DNA from: Croceibacterium xixiisoli
Lineage (GTDB): Bacteria > Pseudomonadota > Alphaproteobacteria > Sphingomonadales > Sphingomonadaceae
Direction: 5' to 3'
DNA length: 64,000 nucleotides
Assembly: GCF_009827305.1 (NCBI RefSeq)
Contig: NZ_WTYJ01000002.1
Coordinates: 248,001 to 312,000 of the forward strand
Shown: piece by piece, positions 37,925-50,370 of the stretch
Layout: every line of letters starts with the position of its first letter
Position numbering within the stretch: position 1 is the stretch's first letter
Notes under the pieces: model-generated
What the model was told of the DNA's origin: nothing
What the model saw: the letters and a program-made list of their open reading frames with translations, nothing else
Database searches by the model: none
Program-made: the position numbers and the translations under genes

Positions 37925-39085
37925 ATGTCCTGTGCGCCCTATGCCGCCGACCCCGCCCTGTCGCGGGGTCGTGAATTCCCTCAGGAACGCAACGGCATGC
38001 GCGGACCGCGCAGCGCCTTTCAGCGTGATCGCGACCGGATCATCCATTCGATCGCCTTCCGTCGGCTGGCGGGCAAAACGCAGGTCTTCATCGCCCCCGA
38101 TGGCGATCATTATCGCGTTCGCCTGACCCACAGCCTGGAAGTGGCGCAGATCGGGCGCGTCATCGCCCGCGCGCTGGCGGTGAACGAGGATCTGACCGAG
38201 GCGCTGTGCCTGGCGCATGACATCGGCCATCCGCCCTTCGGCCATGCGGGGGAGGATGCGCTGAAACAGGCGCTGAAGGAATTCGGCGGCTGGGATCACA
38301 ATGAACACAGCCTGCGCACGCTGATGCGGCTGGACAGCCCCTATTGCTCCCACCCCGGGCTCAATCTCAGCTGGGAAATGCTGGAGGGGCTGGCCAAGCA
38401 CAATGGCCCGGTGCGGCACCCGCGCTGGGCACTGCAGGAACTCGACGCGGCCTATCCGCTCGATCTGGCGAGCCACGCCTCGCTGGAGGCGCAGATTGCG
38501 GCGCTGTCGGACGATATCGCCTATGACAATCACGATATCGATGACGGGGTACGCTCGGGCTTCCTGCTGCTCGACGATCTGCTGACGCTGGATTTCGTGG
38601 CCGACCGCTGGCGCGCGATCGAACAACGTTTTCCCGGTCAGGACCGGCCCATCCTGCTGCGCGAACTGGTGCGCGATCAGATCGGCTGGATGGTCAATGA
38701 TCTGATCGAAAACACCCGCGCCAATCTGGTGGGCATTACCAGCATGGCCGATGTGGCCGGGGCCGGGCGGGCACTGGTCGGATTTTCGCCGGATGTGGCC
38801 GCCTGCGAACGGCAGCTGAAGCGCTTTCTCTACCAGCGGTTGTATCATCATCCCGAACAATTGGGCACGGCACAGCGCGCCAACCATGTGATTGCCCGGC
38901 TGTTCGCGGCCTATCACGGCGATCCCGCGCTGCTGCCCGATGGTTGGGCGCGGGAACTCGGCAATGAAGAACCGCAGCGCGCGCGCCGGATCGGGGATTT
39001 CATTGCCGGAATGACCGATCGCTATGCCATTGCCCGCTACCGCGAATTGTTCGGTAGTACACCCGATGGGCTGTCCAATGTCTGA
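37925..39085 (+). CDS. dgt: Deoxyguanosinetriphosphate triphosphohydrolase-like protein
   Basis: A 386-residue HD-domain protein that removes triphosphate from dNTPs. RLTHSLEVAQIGR and CLAHDIGHPPFGHAGED hold the metal-binding H...HD set, and DDIAYDNHDIDDGVR the final D. SAFQRDRDRIIHSIAFRRLAGKTQVF is the conserved N-terminal block. ATG 37925 is chosen because coding-like sequence starts there; an ATG at 37889 is possible. Confidence 0.9.
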   Translation: MSCAPYAADPALSRGREFPQERNGMRGPRSAFQRDRDRIIHSIAFRRLAGKTQVFIAPDGDHYRVRLTHSLEVAQIGRVIARALAVNEDLTEALCLAHDIGHPPFGHAGEDALKQALKEFGGWDHNEHSLRTLMRLDSPYCSHPGLNLSWEMLEGLAKHNGPVRHPRWALQELDAAYPLDLASHASLEAQIAALSDDIAYDNHDIDDGVRSGFLLLDDLLTLDFVADRWRAIEQRFPGQDRPILLRELVRDQIGWMVNDLIENTRANLVGITSMADVAGAGRALVGFSPDVAACERQLKRFLYQRLYHHPEQLGTAQRANHVIARLFAAYHGDPALLPDGWARELGNEEPQRARRIGDFIAGMTDRYAIARYRELFGSTPDGLSNV

Positions 39086-39103
39086 TGGGTTCGGGGCCGG
39101 CTG

Positions 39104-39790
39104 ATGGCGGAACGGCGGCGCATTCTGCTGGTGGGCGCCAGTGGCCTGATCGGCGGCGCGGTCATGCGCCAGTCCATGACCACGCCTGGCATGCGGCTGA
39201 TCGCGCTGGGGCGGCGGGAAACGCCGCTGCCGCCGGGCGCGCGGATGGAAATGGTGGTGGCCGATACGCTGGGCTGGGGCGATGCCATCGCGGCCATCTC
39301 TCCCAACAGCGCCATTTGCGCCCTGGGCAGCACCTGGGCCAAATCCGGGCGCAATGAAGCGGCGTTTCGTGCCGTCGATCATGATCTGGTGCTGGCCGTG
39401 GCGCAGACCTGCCGGGATAATGGGGTCGAAAACTTCGTGCTGGTGTCCTCGGTCGGGGCGGAAATATCCAGCCGCACGCTCTATCTGCGGGTCAAGGCGG
39501 AGACGGAGGCGGCCGTGGGGCGGCTGGGGTTCCGCCGGCTCGACATCCTGCGCCCTGGCCTGCTGCGCGGCACAAGGCAAAATGATACAAGGGTGCTGGA
39601 ACGCCTGGCCATGCTGGTCAGTCCGCTGGCGGACCGGCTGATGACCGGGGAAAGGCGCCGTTACCGCTCGATCGCGGCCGATGACGTTGCACAGGCCGCC
39701 CTGACCGGGGCGATGAGCCGCGCGGGCGGGCGCTTCACCCATGAACATGACGCGATCGAACGGCTCGCGCGCAAGGAGGACAGGCGATGA
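39104..39790 (+). CDS. NAD(P)-binding Rossmann protein (HTATIP2/SDR-like)
   Basis: A 228-residue protein. RILLVGASGLIGGAVM is the GxxGxxG nucleotide-binding start, NFVLVSSVGAEISSRTLYLR has the atypical-SDR strand-helix with Y-x-x-x-K shortly after (YLRVK), and ILRPGLLRGTRQNDT the substrate loop. Function unknown, possibly an electron-transfer or quinone-related reductase. It overlaps the next gene by 4 bp. Confidence 0.8.
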   Translation: MAERRRILLVGASGLIGGAVMRQSMTTPGMRLIALGRRETPLPPGARMEMVVADTLGWGDAIAAISPNSAICALGSTWAKSGRNEAAFRAVDHDLVLAVAQTCRDNGVENFVLVSSVGAEISSRTLYLRVKAETEAAVGRLGFRRLDILRPGLLRGTRQNDTRVLERLAMLVSPLADRLMTGERRRYRSIAADDVAQAALTGAMSRAGGRFTHEHDAIERLARKEDRR

Positions 39791-40380
39791 AGGGCCACGC
39801 CCCGGCAACGGACCGCAACCGCGAACCGATTGCCGCCATCTTGACCGAAGAACTGCCGGACAGCGGCCAGATCCTGGAAGTGGCCAGCGGTACCGGCGAA
39901 CATGCGGTGCATTTTGCGCGCAGCTTCCCGCATCTGGCCTGGCAGCCGAGCGACCCCGATGCCGGCGCGCTGGCATCGATCGCCGCCTGGCGGGAAGAGG
40001 CTGACCTGCCCAATCTCCTGCCGCCGCTGTTGCTGAATGCCGCTGCAGCCGAATGGCCCGTACAGGCGGCGGACGCGGTGGTGTGCATCAACATGGTCCA
40101 CATCAGCCCCTGGGCGGCCAGCATCGGCCTGTTCCGCGGGGCGGCGGCGCTGTTGCCCGCAGGCGCGCCGCTGGTGCTCTATGGTCCCTATCTGGAGGCG
40201 GAGGTCGAAACCGTTCCGTCCAACCGGGCCTTTGACCGCTCACTCAAGGATCGTAACCGGGAATGGGGCCTGCGCGACCTGGCGGATATGGACCGGCTGG
40301 CGGCCGGGCATGGCCTCAGGCGCACACGGCGGGTGGAAATGCCGGCCAACAATCTGATGCTCGTCTATCGCAAGGGGTGA
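39787..40380 (+). CDS. DUF938 family SAM-dependent methyltransferase-like protein
   Basis: A 197-residue protein. PATDRNREPIAAILTEEL is the DUF938 start, ILEVASGTGEHAVHFAR the AdoMet-binding loop, AVVCINMVHISPW motif post-II, and LVLYGPYLEAE the following strand. Substrate unknown. ATGA overlap with the Rossmann gene. Confidence 0.87.
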   Translation: MKGHAPATDRNREPIAAILTEELPDSGQILEVASGTGEHAVHFARSFPHLAWQPSDPDAGALASIAAWREEADLPNLLPPLLLNAAAAEWPVQAADAVVCINMVHISPWAASIGLFRGAAALLPAGAPLVLYGPYLEAEVETVPSNRAFDRSLKDRNREWGLRDLADMDRLAAGHGLRRTRRVEMPANNLMLVYRKG

Positions 40381-40424
40381 GGGTGGACGGGAGCGTCGGT
40401 CGAAAATTGAACCGGTCGTTGTAG

Positions 40425-40459
40425 ATCTCGCTTGCCGGTCAGCCCGGAACAAGCGAGAT
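40425..40459. other. Long perfect hairpin between two genes
   Basis: ATCTCGCTTG (40425-40434) and CAAGCGAGAT (40450-40459) form a perfect 10-bp stem with a CCGG...CCGG inner pair. It ends seven bases before the ATG of the next gene, so it may both end the DUF938 transcript and hide the next gene's ribosome site. Confidence 0.5.
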
Positions 40460-40466
40460 TTCCGTC

Positions 40467-41069
40467 ATGACGCTGATCCGATCTGTCGCCTTTGGAACGC
40501 TTGCCCTGCTGCTGGCATCCTGCGCGGCGGGCCCAGCGCCTGACCATGCGACTGCCGCTCCCGCACAGGATCCGCGCATGGCGGATGTGGTGGCGCTGCA
40601 GAGCCGGATCGAGGCGGCCAATTCCGCCACGCTGGCGCTCGATCAATGGTGCGAGAGCCGGGACATGGCGCCGGCCAGTTCGGTGGTGGCGGATAAGCTC
40701 GCCGATGATCTGATCACACCCTCTGCCGAGGTGGCGCAGCAGCTGGCCGTGCCGGTGAGCGAACAGGTGGTGTTGCGCCATGTCCGGCTGCGGTGCGGGA
40801 ACCATGTGCTGTCCGAAGCGCGGCTGTGGTATGTGCCTTCTCGCATGCCGGCGGAGATTTTCACCACGCTGCGCACCACCGATATCGCCTTCGGCCGCGC
40901 GGTCGGGCCGCTCAATTTTCAGCGCCGGTCGCTGGGGGCGCGGCGCTATTACGAAGGGGGCGTGCTGCCGGCGGTGCTGTTCGATCAGCGCGCGGTGCTC
41001 ACCCTGCCGGATGGCCGTCCGCTGGCCTATGTGCAGGAAGATTACCTGCCCGGCGTTCTCGCCGACTGA
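40467..41069 (+). CDS. Lipoprotein with chorismate-lyase (UbiC)-like fold
   Basis: A 200-residue protein with a signal peptide and lipobox LLASC. The body reads LRHVRLRCGNHVLSEARLWY, then IFTTLRTTDIAFGRAVGPLN and PLAYVQEDYLPGVL. This order (R-x-V-x-L-x-C, SEARLWYVP, L-x-x-T-D-x-x-FG, E-x-Y-L) resembles chorismate pyruvate-lyase and UTRA-type domains, which are normally cytoplasmic. A lipid-anchored version would be outside the reach of chorismate, so it may bind another ligand. Confidence 0.55.
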   Translation: MTLIRSVAFGTLALLLASCAAGPAPDHATAAPAQDPRMADVVALQSRIEAANSATLALDQWCESRDMAPASSVVADKLADDLITPSAEVAQQLAVPVSEQVVLRHVRLRCGNHVLSEARLWYVPSRMPAEIFTTLRTTDIAFGRAVGPLNFQRRSLGARRYYEGGVLPAVLFDQRAVLTLPDGRPLAYVQEDYLPGVLAD

Positions 41070-41083
41070 AACGGGGCAGGGCA

Positions 41084-41116
41084 CAAAAAAGGGCGCCGAA
41101 ATGGCGCCCTTTTCGT
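41084..41116. terminator. Bidirectional terminator between the UbiC-like gene and atpC
   Basis: AAAAGGGCGCC (41087-41097) and GGCGCCCTTTT (41103-41113) form an 11-bp stem with A-run before and T-run after, so it works on both strands. It sits between two convergent genes. Confidence 0.88.
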
Positions 41117-41135
41117 ATTCGGTGTTGCAGTCGGC

Positions 41136-41393
41136 TCAGCCGTCTACATGTTCGGCCAGAACCGTCAGCCCGGTTTCGCTCACTTCGGCAAAGCCGCCGC
41201 GAACCTGGATCGTTTCGGGCGTGCCGCCGGCGGTGCGGAAGATTTGCAGCGCGCCGTCACGGATGGTCGACATGAAAGGCGCATGGCCTTCCAGCACACC
41301 GAACTCGCCTTCCGTTCCGGGGACAACCACCATGTGGACATCCTCCGAACGGACCAGCTTGGCCGGTGTGACGAGTTCGAAATGCAGGGCCAT
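41136..41393 (-). CDS. atpC: F1 ATP synthase epsilon subunit, short form
   Basis: An 85-residue protein covering only the beta-sandwich domain ([51 protein letters not shown]). The C-terminal two-helix arm that inhibits ATP hydrolysis in other bacteria is absent. Short epsilon is usual in some alphaproteobacteria. It is the last gene of the atp operon, 2 bp after atpD. Confidence 0.9.
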   Translation of the reverse strand: MALHFELVTPAKLVRSEDVHMVVVPGTEGEFGVLEGHAPFMSTIRDGALQIFRTAGGTPETIQVRGGFAEVSETGLTVLAEHVDG

Positions 41394-41395
41394 TA

Positions 41396-42877
<1,482 letters not shown>

Positions 42878-43756
42878 TTAGAGCGCTTCTGCGCCGGCGA
42901 TAATTTCGACGAGTTCGGTGGTAATCGCGGCCTGGCGGCTGCGGTTGTACTGTACGGTAAGCTTGTTGATCAGATCGCCGGCATTGCGCGTGGCATTGTC
43001 CATCGCGGTCATGGAAGCGCCCTGTTCGGATGCGGCGATTTCGATCAGTGCGCCGAAGATCTGCGTCTTCAGGTAACGCGGCAGCAGTTCTTCGAGGATC
43101 GCCTCCTCGCTCGGTTCATATTCGACAACTGCGCCCGATGCCGCATTGCTGGCAACGGCCGGGGCCGGCACCGGAATGATCTGCTGCACGGTCGGATCCT
43201 GCACCAGGGCCGAACGGAAGATCGGGTAGACCAGAAGCGCGACGTCGAACTGGCCGGCTTCGTATTTGGCGATGACTTCATCGGCAATTGCTTCGGCTTC
43301 GTCGAAGCCCGGCTGGCGCACGTTCGAGGTGTCAAACTGCGTGCCCACCTTGTCGGCAAAGGCGCGCTTGATCGGCGCGCGGCCCTTGCGGCCGACCAGA
43401 TAGAATTCCACGTCCTTGCCGGCGTCGATCAGTTCGCGTGCCTTGGCGATTGCCGCACGCACGAGCACCGAGTTGAGGCCGCCGCACAGGCCCTTGTCCG
43501 TATTCACGACCACCAGCAGATGCCGCTGATCCGATCCGGTGCCGCGCAGCAGCAGCGGGCCATTGTTCTGGCCTGCCAGCTTGCCGGCCAGGCTGGCCAT
43601 CACGCCTGCCAGCCGTTCGGCATAGGGGCGGGCAGCTTCGGCAGCGGCCTGCGCCTTACGCAGCTTGGCCGCAGCGACCATCTGCTTGGCCTTGGTGATC
43701 TTCTGGGTCGATTTGACCGAGTTGATGCGGCCTTTGAGTTCTTTAAGGCTAGCCAT
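42878..43756 (-). CDS. atpG: F1 ATP synthase gamma subunit
   Basis: A 292-residue central stalk. [20 protein letters not shown] is the N-terminal helix, [16 protein letters not shown] the conserved core, and [20 protein letters not shown] the C-terminal helix. Start is ATG 43756, not the longer frame. Four bp separate it from the LysE gene that interrupts the operon. Confidence 0.95.
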   Translation of the reverse strand: MASLKELKGRINSVKSTQKITKAKQMVAAAKLRKAQAAAEAARPYAERLAGVMASLAGKLAGQNNGPLLLRGTGSDQRHLLVVVNTDKGLCGGLNSVLVRAAIAKARELIDAGKDVEFYLVGRKGRAPIKRAFADKVGTQFDTSNVRQPGFDEAEAIADEVIAKYEAGQFDVALLVYPIFRSALVQDPTVQQIIPVPAPAVASNAASGAVVEYEPSEEAILEELLPRYLKTQIFGALIEIAASEQGASMTAMDNATRNAGDLINKLTVQYNRSRQAAITTELVEIIAGAEAL

Positions 43757-43760
43757 TGTC

Positions 43761-44387
43761 TCAAACGTTCCGAGTGAGGGCCAGACGGCCCGCAAGTCCT
43801 ACAAATCCGACGCCCATGGCGCCTTCGAACCACCGCATTGCACGGCTCTGGCTGGCGCGCCGGCCAGCTCGGGTGGCAACCAGCATCAGCGCCACGCACC
43901 AGACGAAGCCCAGCACATAGACGATCCCGATCAGCAGCATGCCCTGCCAGGGCGCATCCGGGCCGGTGCCGACGAATTGCGGCAGGGCGGCCAGGAAGAA
44001 CATCGCCAGCTTCGGGTTGAGCACGGTGCTAACGAAGCCCTGGGTGAAGGGCGATCCGCCCAGCCGCATGCGTGGCTGCGTTTCCCCGGCCGAGGGGCGC
44101 AGCGCGCCCCGCAGCATGGTGAAGCCGAGCCAGGCCAGATAGATCGCCCCGACGATCTTCACCGACAGGAACAGGCCCGGCACCGCATTGAGCACCGACA
44201 GGAAACCGAAACCGCACAGCGCCATGTAGAAGGCGCCGCCCAACAGGATGCCACCGATCGCCTGCATTCCCGCCTTCGTGCCGCTGCGTGCCGAATGACC
44301 GGCCACCAGCAAGGTGTCCGGCCCCGGCAACAGCACCAGTCCTGCCGCAAGGGCAGTCCAGGCCAGAAGGGTTTGCAGCGTCAGCAT
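43761..44387 (-). CDS. LysE/RhtB family exporter lodged in the atp operon
   Basis: A 208-residue membrane protein with six helices. [20 protein letters not shown] and [20 protein letters not shown] are the two signature regions of LysE/RhtB amino-acid exporters. It is in the same direction as the atp genes, 24 bp after atpA and 4 bp before atpG, so it must be transcribed with the ATP synthase. The usual order atpA-atpG has no gene there. Substrate unknown. Confidence 0.9.
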   Translation of the reverse strand: MLTLQTLLAWTALAAGLVLLPGPDTLLVAGHSARSGTKAGMQAIGGILLGGAFYMALCGFGFLSVLNAVPGLFLSVKIVGAIYLAWLGFTMLRGALRPSAGETQPRMRLGGSPFTQGFVSTVLNPKLAMFFLAALPQFVGTGPDAPWQGMLLIGIVYVLGFVWCVALMLVATRAGRRASQSRAMRWFEGAMGVGFVGLAGRLALTRNV

Positions 44388-44411
44388 GCAGTCAGTTCAG
44401 TTCCGCTGCGA

Positions 44412-45944
<1,533 letters not shown>

Positions 45945-45955
45945 TTAGCCTTTCA

Positions 45956-46525
45956 TCAGCCCTTCATGGCCAGGGCGAGCGAATTCAAACGGGTGCGGAT
46001 CGAGCTGTCGATGCGCTTCGATCCGATGGTGACGACGAGCCCGCCAAGCAGGTCCGGGTCGACCCGGGACTTGAGCTTGACGGTGCGGCCTTCGCGGGCA
46101 CGCAGTTTCTGCTCGAGGCCGGAAAGCTGTTCGTCGGTCAGCGGATGGGCGCTGACGACTTCCGCGGCAACTTCGCCCCGCTGCGCGGCAGCGATGGTGT
46201 GGAATGCGCGGATGATCGCCGGCAGTTCGGCTGCACGACGGTTTTGGGCCAGCACGCCCAGGAACTTGGTTGTCACGTCCGACAGACCGAAATTCGCGGC
46301 GAGCGCGGCCAGAACCTTGCCGATCTGGCTGCTGCCGATTTCCGGATTGCGGATCAGGCTGCGCAGATCTGCCGATTCGGCGAGGGCGGAATTGAAGGTG
46401 GCGAGATCGGCTTCGACGGCAGTCACCGTGCCAGCCTCGCTCGCGAGATCGAACAGGGCACTTGCGTACCGCCCTGCTAGGCTTGCCTGAATACCGGCGG
46501 AAAGCTCCACGCGCGATGTCCTCAT
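45956..46525 (-). CDS. atpH: F1 ATP synthase delta subunit
   Basis: A 189-residue stator subunit. [18 protein letters not shown] is the N-terminal block, [20 protein letters not shown] the middle, and [20 protein letters not shown] with the C-terminal [10 protein letters not shown] the end that meets alpha. First gene of the atpH-A-(LysE)-G-D-C unit; the F0 genes are not here, as is usual in alphaproteobacteria. Confidence 0.93.
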   Translation of the reverse strand: MRTSRVELSAGIQASLAGRYASALFDLASEAGTVTAVEADLATFNSALAESADLRSLIRNPEIGSSQIGKVLAALAANFGLSDVTTKFLGVLAQNRRAAELPAIIRAFHTIAAAQRGEVAAEVVSAHPLTDEQLSGLEQKLRAREGRTVKLKSRVDPDLLGGLVVTIGSKRIDSSIRTRLNSLALAMKG

Positions 46526-46601
46526 TGAGTCCGTATGGACGGGTATTGCTGACCTGCCACAAAGGGGGCGCTGAATTCAGCACCCCGGCAGGATTGGCGG
46601 G

Positions 46602-46630
46602 CGCCTAGCATCGGGTCACGGGTGATGCAA
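46602..46630 (-). promoter_or_regulatory. Possible promoter of the atp operon
   Basis: On the minus strand TTGCAT and TAGGCG are separated by 17 bases, about 75 bp before the atpH start. The -10 match is poor and this is only a candidate. Confidence 0.25.
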
Positions 46631-46647
46631 GCCGGGGTGGGAAGGCG

Positions 46648-48222
46648 TCAGCCCCCGGTGGCCTTGCAGTTATAAACAAGCCTTTCATTCGGCCGTTCCG
46701 GCAACAGCGAACGGATCGCAGTTTGCCGCGCGCCAAGCTCTGCCGCAGCCTCGCCGCCGGCGTTGCAGGCGGGGGCCTGATATTCGCTACGGGCCTGCCG
46801 CGCGCGGGTCATGGATTCGCGGTTCAGCAGGAAACGTTCCACGCGATATTCGCCGCTTTCGGGATCGAATCGATTCACCGAAACCGATGCTTCATCATCC
46901 GGCACGAACACGCGCGACCATTCGCCGTCGGCCAGGCCATATTGCGTGCGCTTGTTCACGCAGCCGCTGTTGGTCCATTCGAACGGCAGGTCATCGGTGT
47001 TGGCCCCGGTCACGCGGCTGCGGTCGGCGTCGAGCACGCACATGAAACTGCCGGTGGTGCGCGGCTTGCCGCCTGCGCCTGTTGCGCCATCGGCGCTGGC
47101 ATCGACTTCCGCCTTCATGTGTTCGAGCAGGCGGTCTTCGATCTGATCGAAACCAGGCCGCGCCAGCCAGGCCCAGCCGGCCCCGAACACGGCGACCAGC
47201 ACGATGCTGCCGGCGATGGCGCGATTGCGCTGATGGCCGCGATCATGGGCCAGCCAGGCGGCGCCGCCCGCGGTAAAGGCGATGGCGATCAGCAGGAAAG
47301 CGATGGCGGCGCGGTTGTCGCGTTCGTTCAGCAGGGCAAATTCGATGTCCCGCCGGGCCAGGTCGGACCGCCGGGCGGTTTCTTCGGCGCTGGCCCGTTC
47401 GCGGGCCTGGCTGGCCTGCTGTTCGCGTTCGGTGCGCCGGGCTTCATCGGCATCCAGATCCGCCAGGCTGCGGCAGGGCATGCCGTTCACCTGCGGGGTG
47501 ACATTGTTTTCACGCAGGAAATTCAGCAGTTCGCGCGTGGAAACGGCAAAGAAGAATTCGGCATCGGCGCCACCGGTTTCAGCCCCGAAACTGTTTACGC
47601 CAACCACCCGGCCGCAACTGTCCAGCAATGGGCCGCCGCTGTTGCCGCGCGCGATGGAGGCGGTGTGCAGCAGCGAATCGAATTCGCGGGTCGGCCGCCG
47701 GCCGGACAGGAAGCCGGTGCTCTTCACCGGCGGCTGCGCCCGAAACACGTCTGAGGTGGAAAGGCCCTGCGCCCGTTCCACATTCATTGGATAGCCGACT
47801 GCTGTGACGGCGCTGCTGTCATCGGGTTGCGCGCTCGCCAGCGTGAGCGGGGGCAGCTTCATCGGGGATGTGGTGGCCAGCAGGGCCAGGTCGGATCGGG
47901 GGGCGAAGGCGATGACCCGGGCATAGACGGCGTCGACGCCATCCGATGGCACGATTCCGATCGAAATCTCCGCGTCGTCGCGCGCTTCGGCGATGACATG
48001 GGCATTGGTGACGATCCGTTCGGGAGAGATGGCAAAGCCGGTCCCATGGGAGATCGGCACCATCTGCCCGCCCTCATTGGCGATCAGCACGATGCGGACC
48101 ACGCCGCGCGTCGCCGCGTCGATATCCGCCGGGTCTGCCCCGGCAGGAACAGCCAGCAACAGCAGCGGCAGGGCCAGGATCAGCCGTGCCACTTTTGCGA
48201 AAGATGTTTTGCCCCAAGTCAC
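46648..48222 (-). CDS. Trypsin-like serine protease with membrane helices
   Basis: A 524-residue protein from a GTG start at 48222. A signal peptide (LILALPLLLLAVPAGA) leads to a protease domain with catalytic His (IVTNAHVIAE), Asp (PRSDLALLA) and Ser (ARGNSGGPLLD). Then come an Arg/Glu-rich coiled coil (about 255-300), two membrane helices (AAIAFLLIAIAFTAGGAAWL; AIAGSIVLVAVFGAGWAWL) and a C-terminal domain with three or four cysteines. So it is an envelope-anchored protease of the DegP/trypsin clan without a PDZ domain. The substrate is unknown. Confidence 0.83.
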   Translation of the reverse strand: MTWGKTSFAKVARLILALPLLLLAVPAGADPADIDAATRGVVRIVLIANEGGQMVPISHGTGFAISPERIVTNAHVIAEARDDAEISIGIVPSDGVDAVYARVIAFAPRSDLALLATTSPMKLPPLTLASAQPDDSSAVTAVGYPMNVERAQGLSTSDVFRAQPPVKSTGFLSGRRPTREFDSLLHTASIARGNSGGPLLDSCGRVVGVNSFGAETGGADAEFFFAVSTRELLNFLRENNVTPQVNGMPCRSLADLDADEARRTEREQQASQARERASAEETARRSDLARRDIEFALLNERDNRAAIAFLLIAIAFTAGGAAWLAHDRGHQRNRAIAGSIVLVAVFGAGWAWLARPGFDQIEDRLLEHMKAEVDASADGATGAGGKPRTTGSFMCVLDADRSRVTGANTDDLPFEWTNSGCVNKRTQYGLADGEWSRVFVPDDEASVSVNRFDPESGEYRVERFLLNRESMTRARQARSEYQAPACNAGGEAAAELGARQTAIRSLLPERPNERLVYNCKATGG

Positions 48223-48314
48223 GGGGCGCCTTTTCGCGCTGCTTTGCTTTGAGCGCAAGCGGCGGGACGCATGGATTGCGGGTCTGGGGCAGTGTTTTGG
48301 CAGAGACAGACAGG

Positions 48315-49472
48315 ATGATGGCGATGCTGAATCACTTTTGCCCCGCAACGCGCTATAGCACCGATGACCTGCTTCCGGATCCGGGGGCGGAGTCTGACGG
48401 GAAGAGCGGGCCGGAACGCTGCATGCAGATCGATAGCGAAGAAGCCTGGGCGGCCGTCCAGCGGCGGGATCGCCACTATGACGGCCGGTTTGTGACCGGG
48501 GTGCTGAGCACCGGCATCTATTGCCGGCCATCCTGCGCCGCGCGTCATCCCCGGCGGGACAATGTGCGCTTCTTCGCCGATGGCGCCAGCGCCGCGAAAG
48601 CCGGATTGCGCCCCTGCCGGCGCTGCCTGCCCGATGATGTCAGCCGGGACAGCGCCGCGGTTGAACAAGCGATCGCGGCCATCAAGCTGGCCGAAAGCAG
48701 CCCCTCGCTGGCGGATCTGGCCGATCTGACCGGTTATTCCCCCGGCCATTTTCAGCGGTTGTTTACTCGCGCCACCGGCCTTTCGCCTGCCGCCTATGCC
48801 CGCGCCCTGCGTGAAGAACGGGCGCGTGATGCACTAAGCGACGAAGGCAATGTCACGGCGGCGATCTATGACGCCGGGTTTTCCGGCCCGTCGCGCTTTT
48901 ACCAATCGATGGAAGGAAAACTGGGCATGGCACCATCGGCATGGGTCCGCGGGGGTGAAGGCGTGGCGATCGACTGGGCGGTGGTGGAAACCACGCTCGG
49001 CCCCATGCTGGTCGCGGCGACGGCCAAGGGCGTGTGTCGGCTGTCCTTCAACGAAGGGGTGGAAGCGCTGCAACAACGGTTCCCCCAGGCGGAACTGCGC
49101 CAGGGGAGCGCGCAATTCGCAAAATTGCTGCAGCAGGTGGTCGACGCGGTGGAGCAACCCGGACAGGCGCAGCATATTCCGCTGGATGTGCAAGGCACCG
49201 CGTTCCAGCAGAAAGTGTGGCAGGAACTGCGCCGCATTCCGGCGGGCGAAACCCGATCCTATGCCGAAATCGCCGCCGCCGTCGGCAGCCCGAAAGCGGT
49301 ACGCGCCGCCGGCAGCGCCAATGGCGCAAACAATGTCGCGGTGCTGATCCCGTGCCACCGTGTGGTGCGCAGCGACGGCTCTCTGGGTGGCTATGCCTAT
49401 GGGCTGGAAATCAAGCGCGCGCTGCTCGACAAGGAACGCGATGACCGATCCGACACTCCCCCCGCCGGCTGA
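48315..49472 (+). CDS. ada: Ada-type methyl-response regulator and O6-methylguanine-DNA methyltransferase
   Basis: A 385-residue protein from ATG 48315; ATG 48423 (MQIDSEEAW) is a good alternative because homology begins there. GVLSTGIYCRPSCAARHP holds the methyl-accepting Cys and a zinc Cys, and LRPCRRCLPDD the other two zinc ligands. An AraC-type helix-turn-helix follows (LADLTGYSPGHFQRLF). The C-terminal alkyltransferase has IPCHRVVRSDGSLGGY with the active Cys. It repairs alkylated DNA and activates its own regulon. Confidence 0.92.
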   Translation: MMAMLNHFCPATRYSTDDLLPDPGAESDGKSGPERCMQIDSEEAWAAVQRRDRHYDGRFVTGVLSTGIYCRPSCAARHPRRDNVRFFADGASAAKAGLRPCRRCLPDDVSRDSAAVEQAIAAIKLAESSPSLADLADLTGYSPGHFQRLFTRATGLSPAAYARALREERARDALSDEGNVTAAIYDAGFSGPSRFYQSMEGKLGMAPSAWVRGGEGVAIDWAVVETTLGPMLVAATAKGVCRLSFNEGVEALQQRFPQAELRQGSAQFAKLLQQVVDAVEQPGQAQHIPLDVQGTAFQQKVWQELRRIPAGETRSYAEIAAAVGSPKAVRAAGSANGANNVAVLIPCHRVVRSDGSLGGYAYGLEIKRALLDKERDDRSDTPPAG

Positions 49473-50370
49473 ACCCGCCACCGCAAACCGCCGACAGCCG
49501 GGCATCATCCGTCGGGTGGTCGATTTCCCGTTGGTGCTGATCGTGCTGGGGCTGGTCGCGATCATCCTTGCGGTCATGCTGGTGGGCATGATCGTCAATG
49601 GCCTGCTCGCCACCAGCCACCCGCTGGGCGTGCTGATCGCCAATTGCGCGGTCGCCGCGGCCATTCCCTTCGTCTGGCGTGATTTCAAACGCTGGGTCGA
49701 ACGTGTGCCGCATCGCGATTTTTCCCGCAGCGGGGCCGCCATGGAACTCGGCGGCGGGCTGATGCTGGGGGCGGGTCTGTTTGCTCTCGCCGCCGGACTG
49801 GTGATCCTGGTCGGCGACTATCAGATCAGCGGCATCCGTGCCCCGGCCGATACCCAATGGGCGGAACTGCTGGGCATGGCGATCATGTCGGGCGTGCTGG
49901 AAGAAACGCTGTTTCGGGCGCTGATCTTCCATCAGCTGGAACGGCTGGCGGGCAGCTGGTTTGCTTTGGCGGTAACCTCTTTGTTGTTCGGCCTGGCGCA
50001 TCTGACCAATGACGGCGCCACGCTGTCGGCGGCGGCCGCGCTGGTGGTTGAGGCGGGGGTCTTGCTGGGGGCGGCCTATATGCTGACCGGGCGGCTATGG
50101 CTGGCCATCGGCATCCATACCGCGTGGAATTTCACGCAAGGCTGGGTTTTCAGCATTCCGGTATCGGGCGGCGAACCGCCGATCGGCCTGTTCATCAGCC
50201 GCAGCACCGGGCCGGACTGGCTGAGCGGTGGCGCCTTCGGGCTGGAGGCATCGCTGGTGGCGCTGGGCGTTTCGACCGTTGCGGGCCTAACCCTGCTGCG
50301 ACTGGCGGTGCGGCGCGGGCGGATCGTGCCCTTCGGCTGGTTGCCCGGTTCTGCTCAGACGAAGCTGTAG
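49441..50370 (+). CDS. CPBP family glutamic intramembrane protease
   Basis: A 309-residue protein with about eight membrane helices. LEETLFRALIFHQLER holds the EExxxR motif, FGLAHLTND the FxxxH motif and GIHTAWNFTQGW the HxxxN motif of the CAAX/CPBP protease family. The start ATG 49441 lies 32 bp inside the ada gene end, so the two are coupled. It converges on priA with a 16-bp overlap. Confidence 0.88.
   Translation: MTDPTLPPPAEPATANRRQPGIIRRVVDFPLVLIVLGLVAIILAVMLVGMIVNGLLATSHPLGVLIANCAVAAAIPFVWRDFKRWVERVPHRDFSRSGAAMELGGGLMLGAGLFALAAGLVILVGDYQISGIRAPADTQWAELLGMAIMSGVLEETLFRALIFHQLERLAGSWFALAVTSLLFGLAHLTNDGATLSAAAALVVEAGVLLGAAYMLTGRLWLAIGIHTAWNFTQGWVFSIPVSGGEPPIGLFISRSTGPDWLSGGAFGLEASLVALGVSTVAGLTLLRLAVRRGRIVPFGWLPGSAQTKL

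Noticed and set aside
37064-39976. A 970-codon minus-strand frame opposite the racemase and dgt genes
   Set aside because: It runs across several real genes of the other strand and has no recognisable motif.
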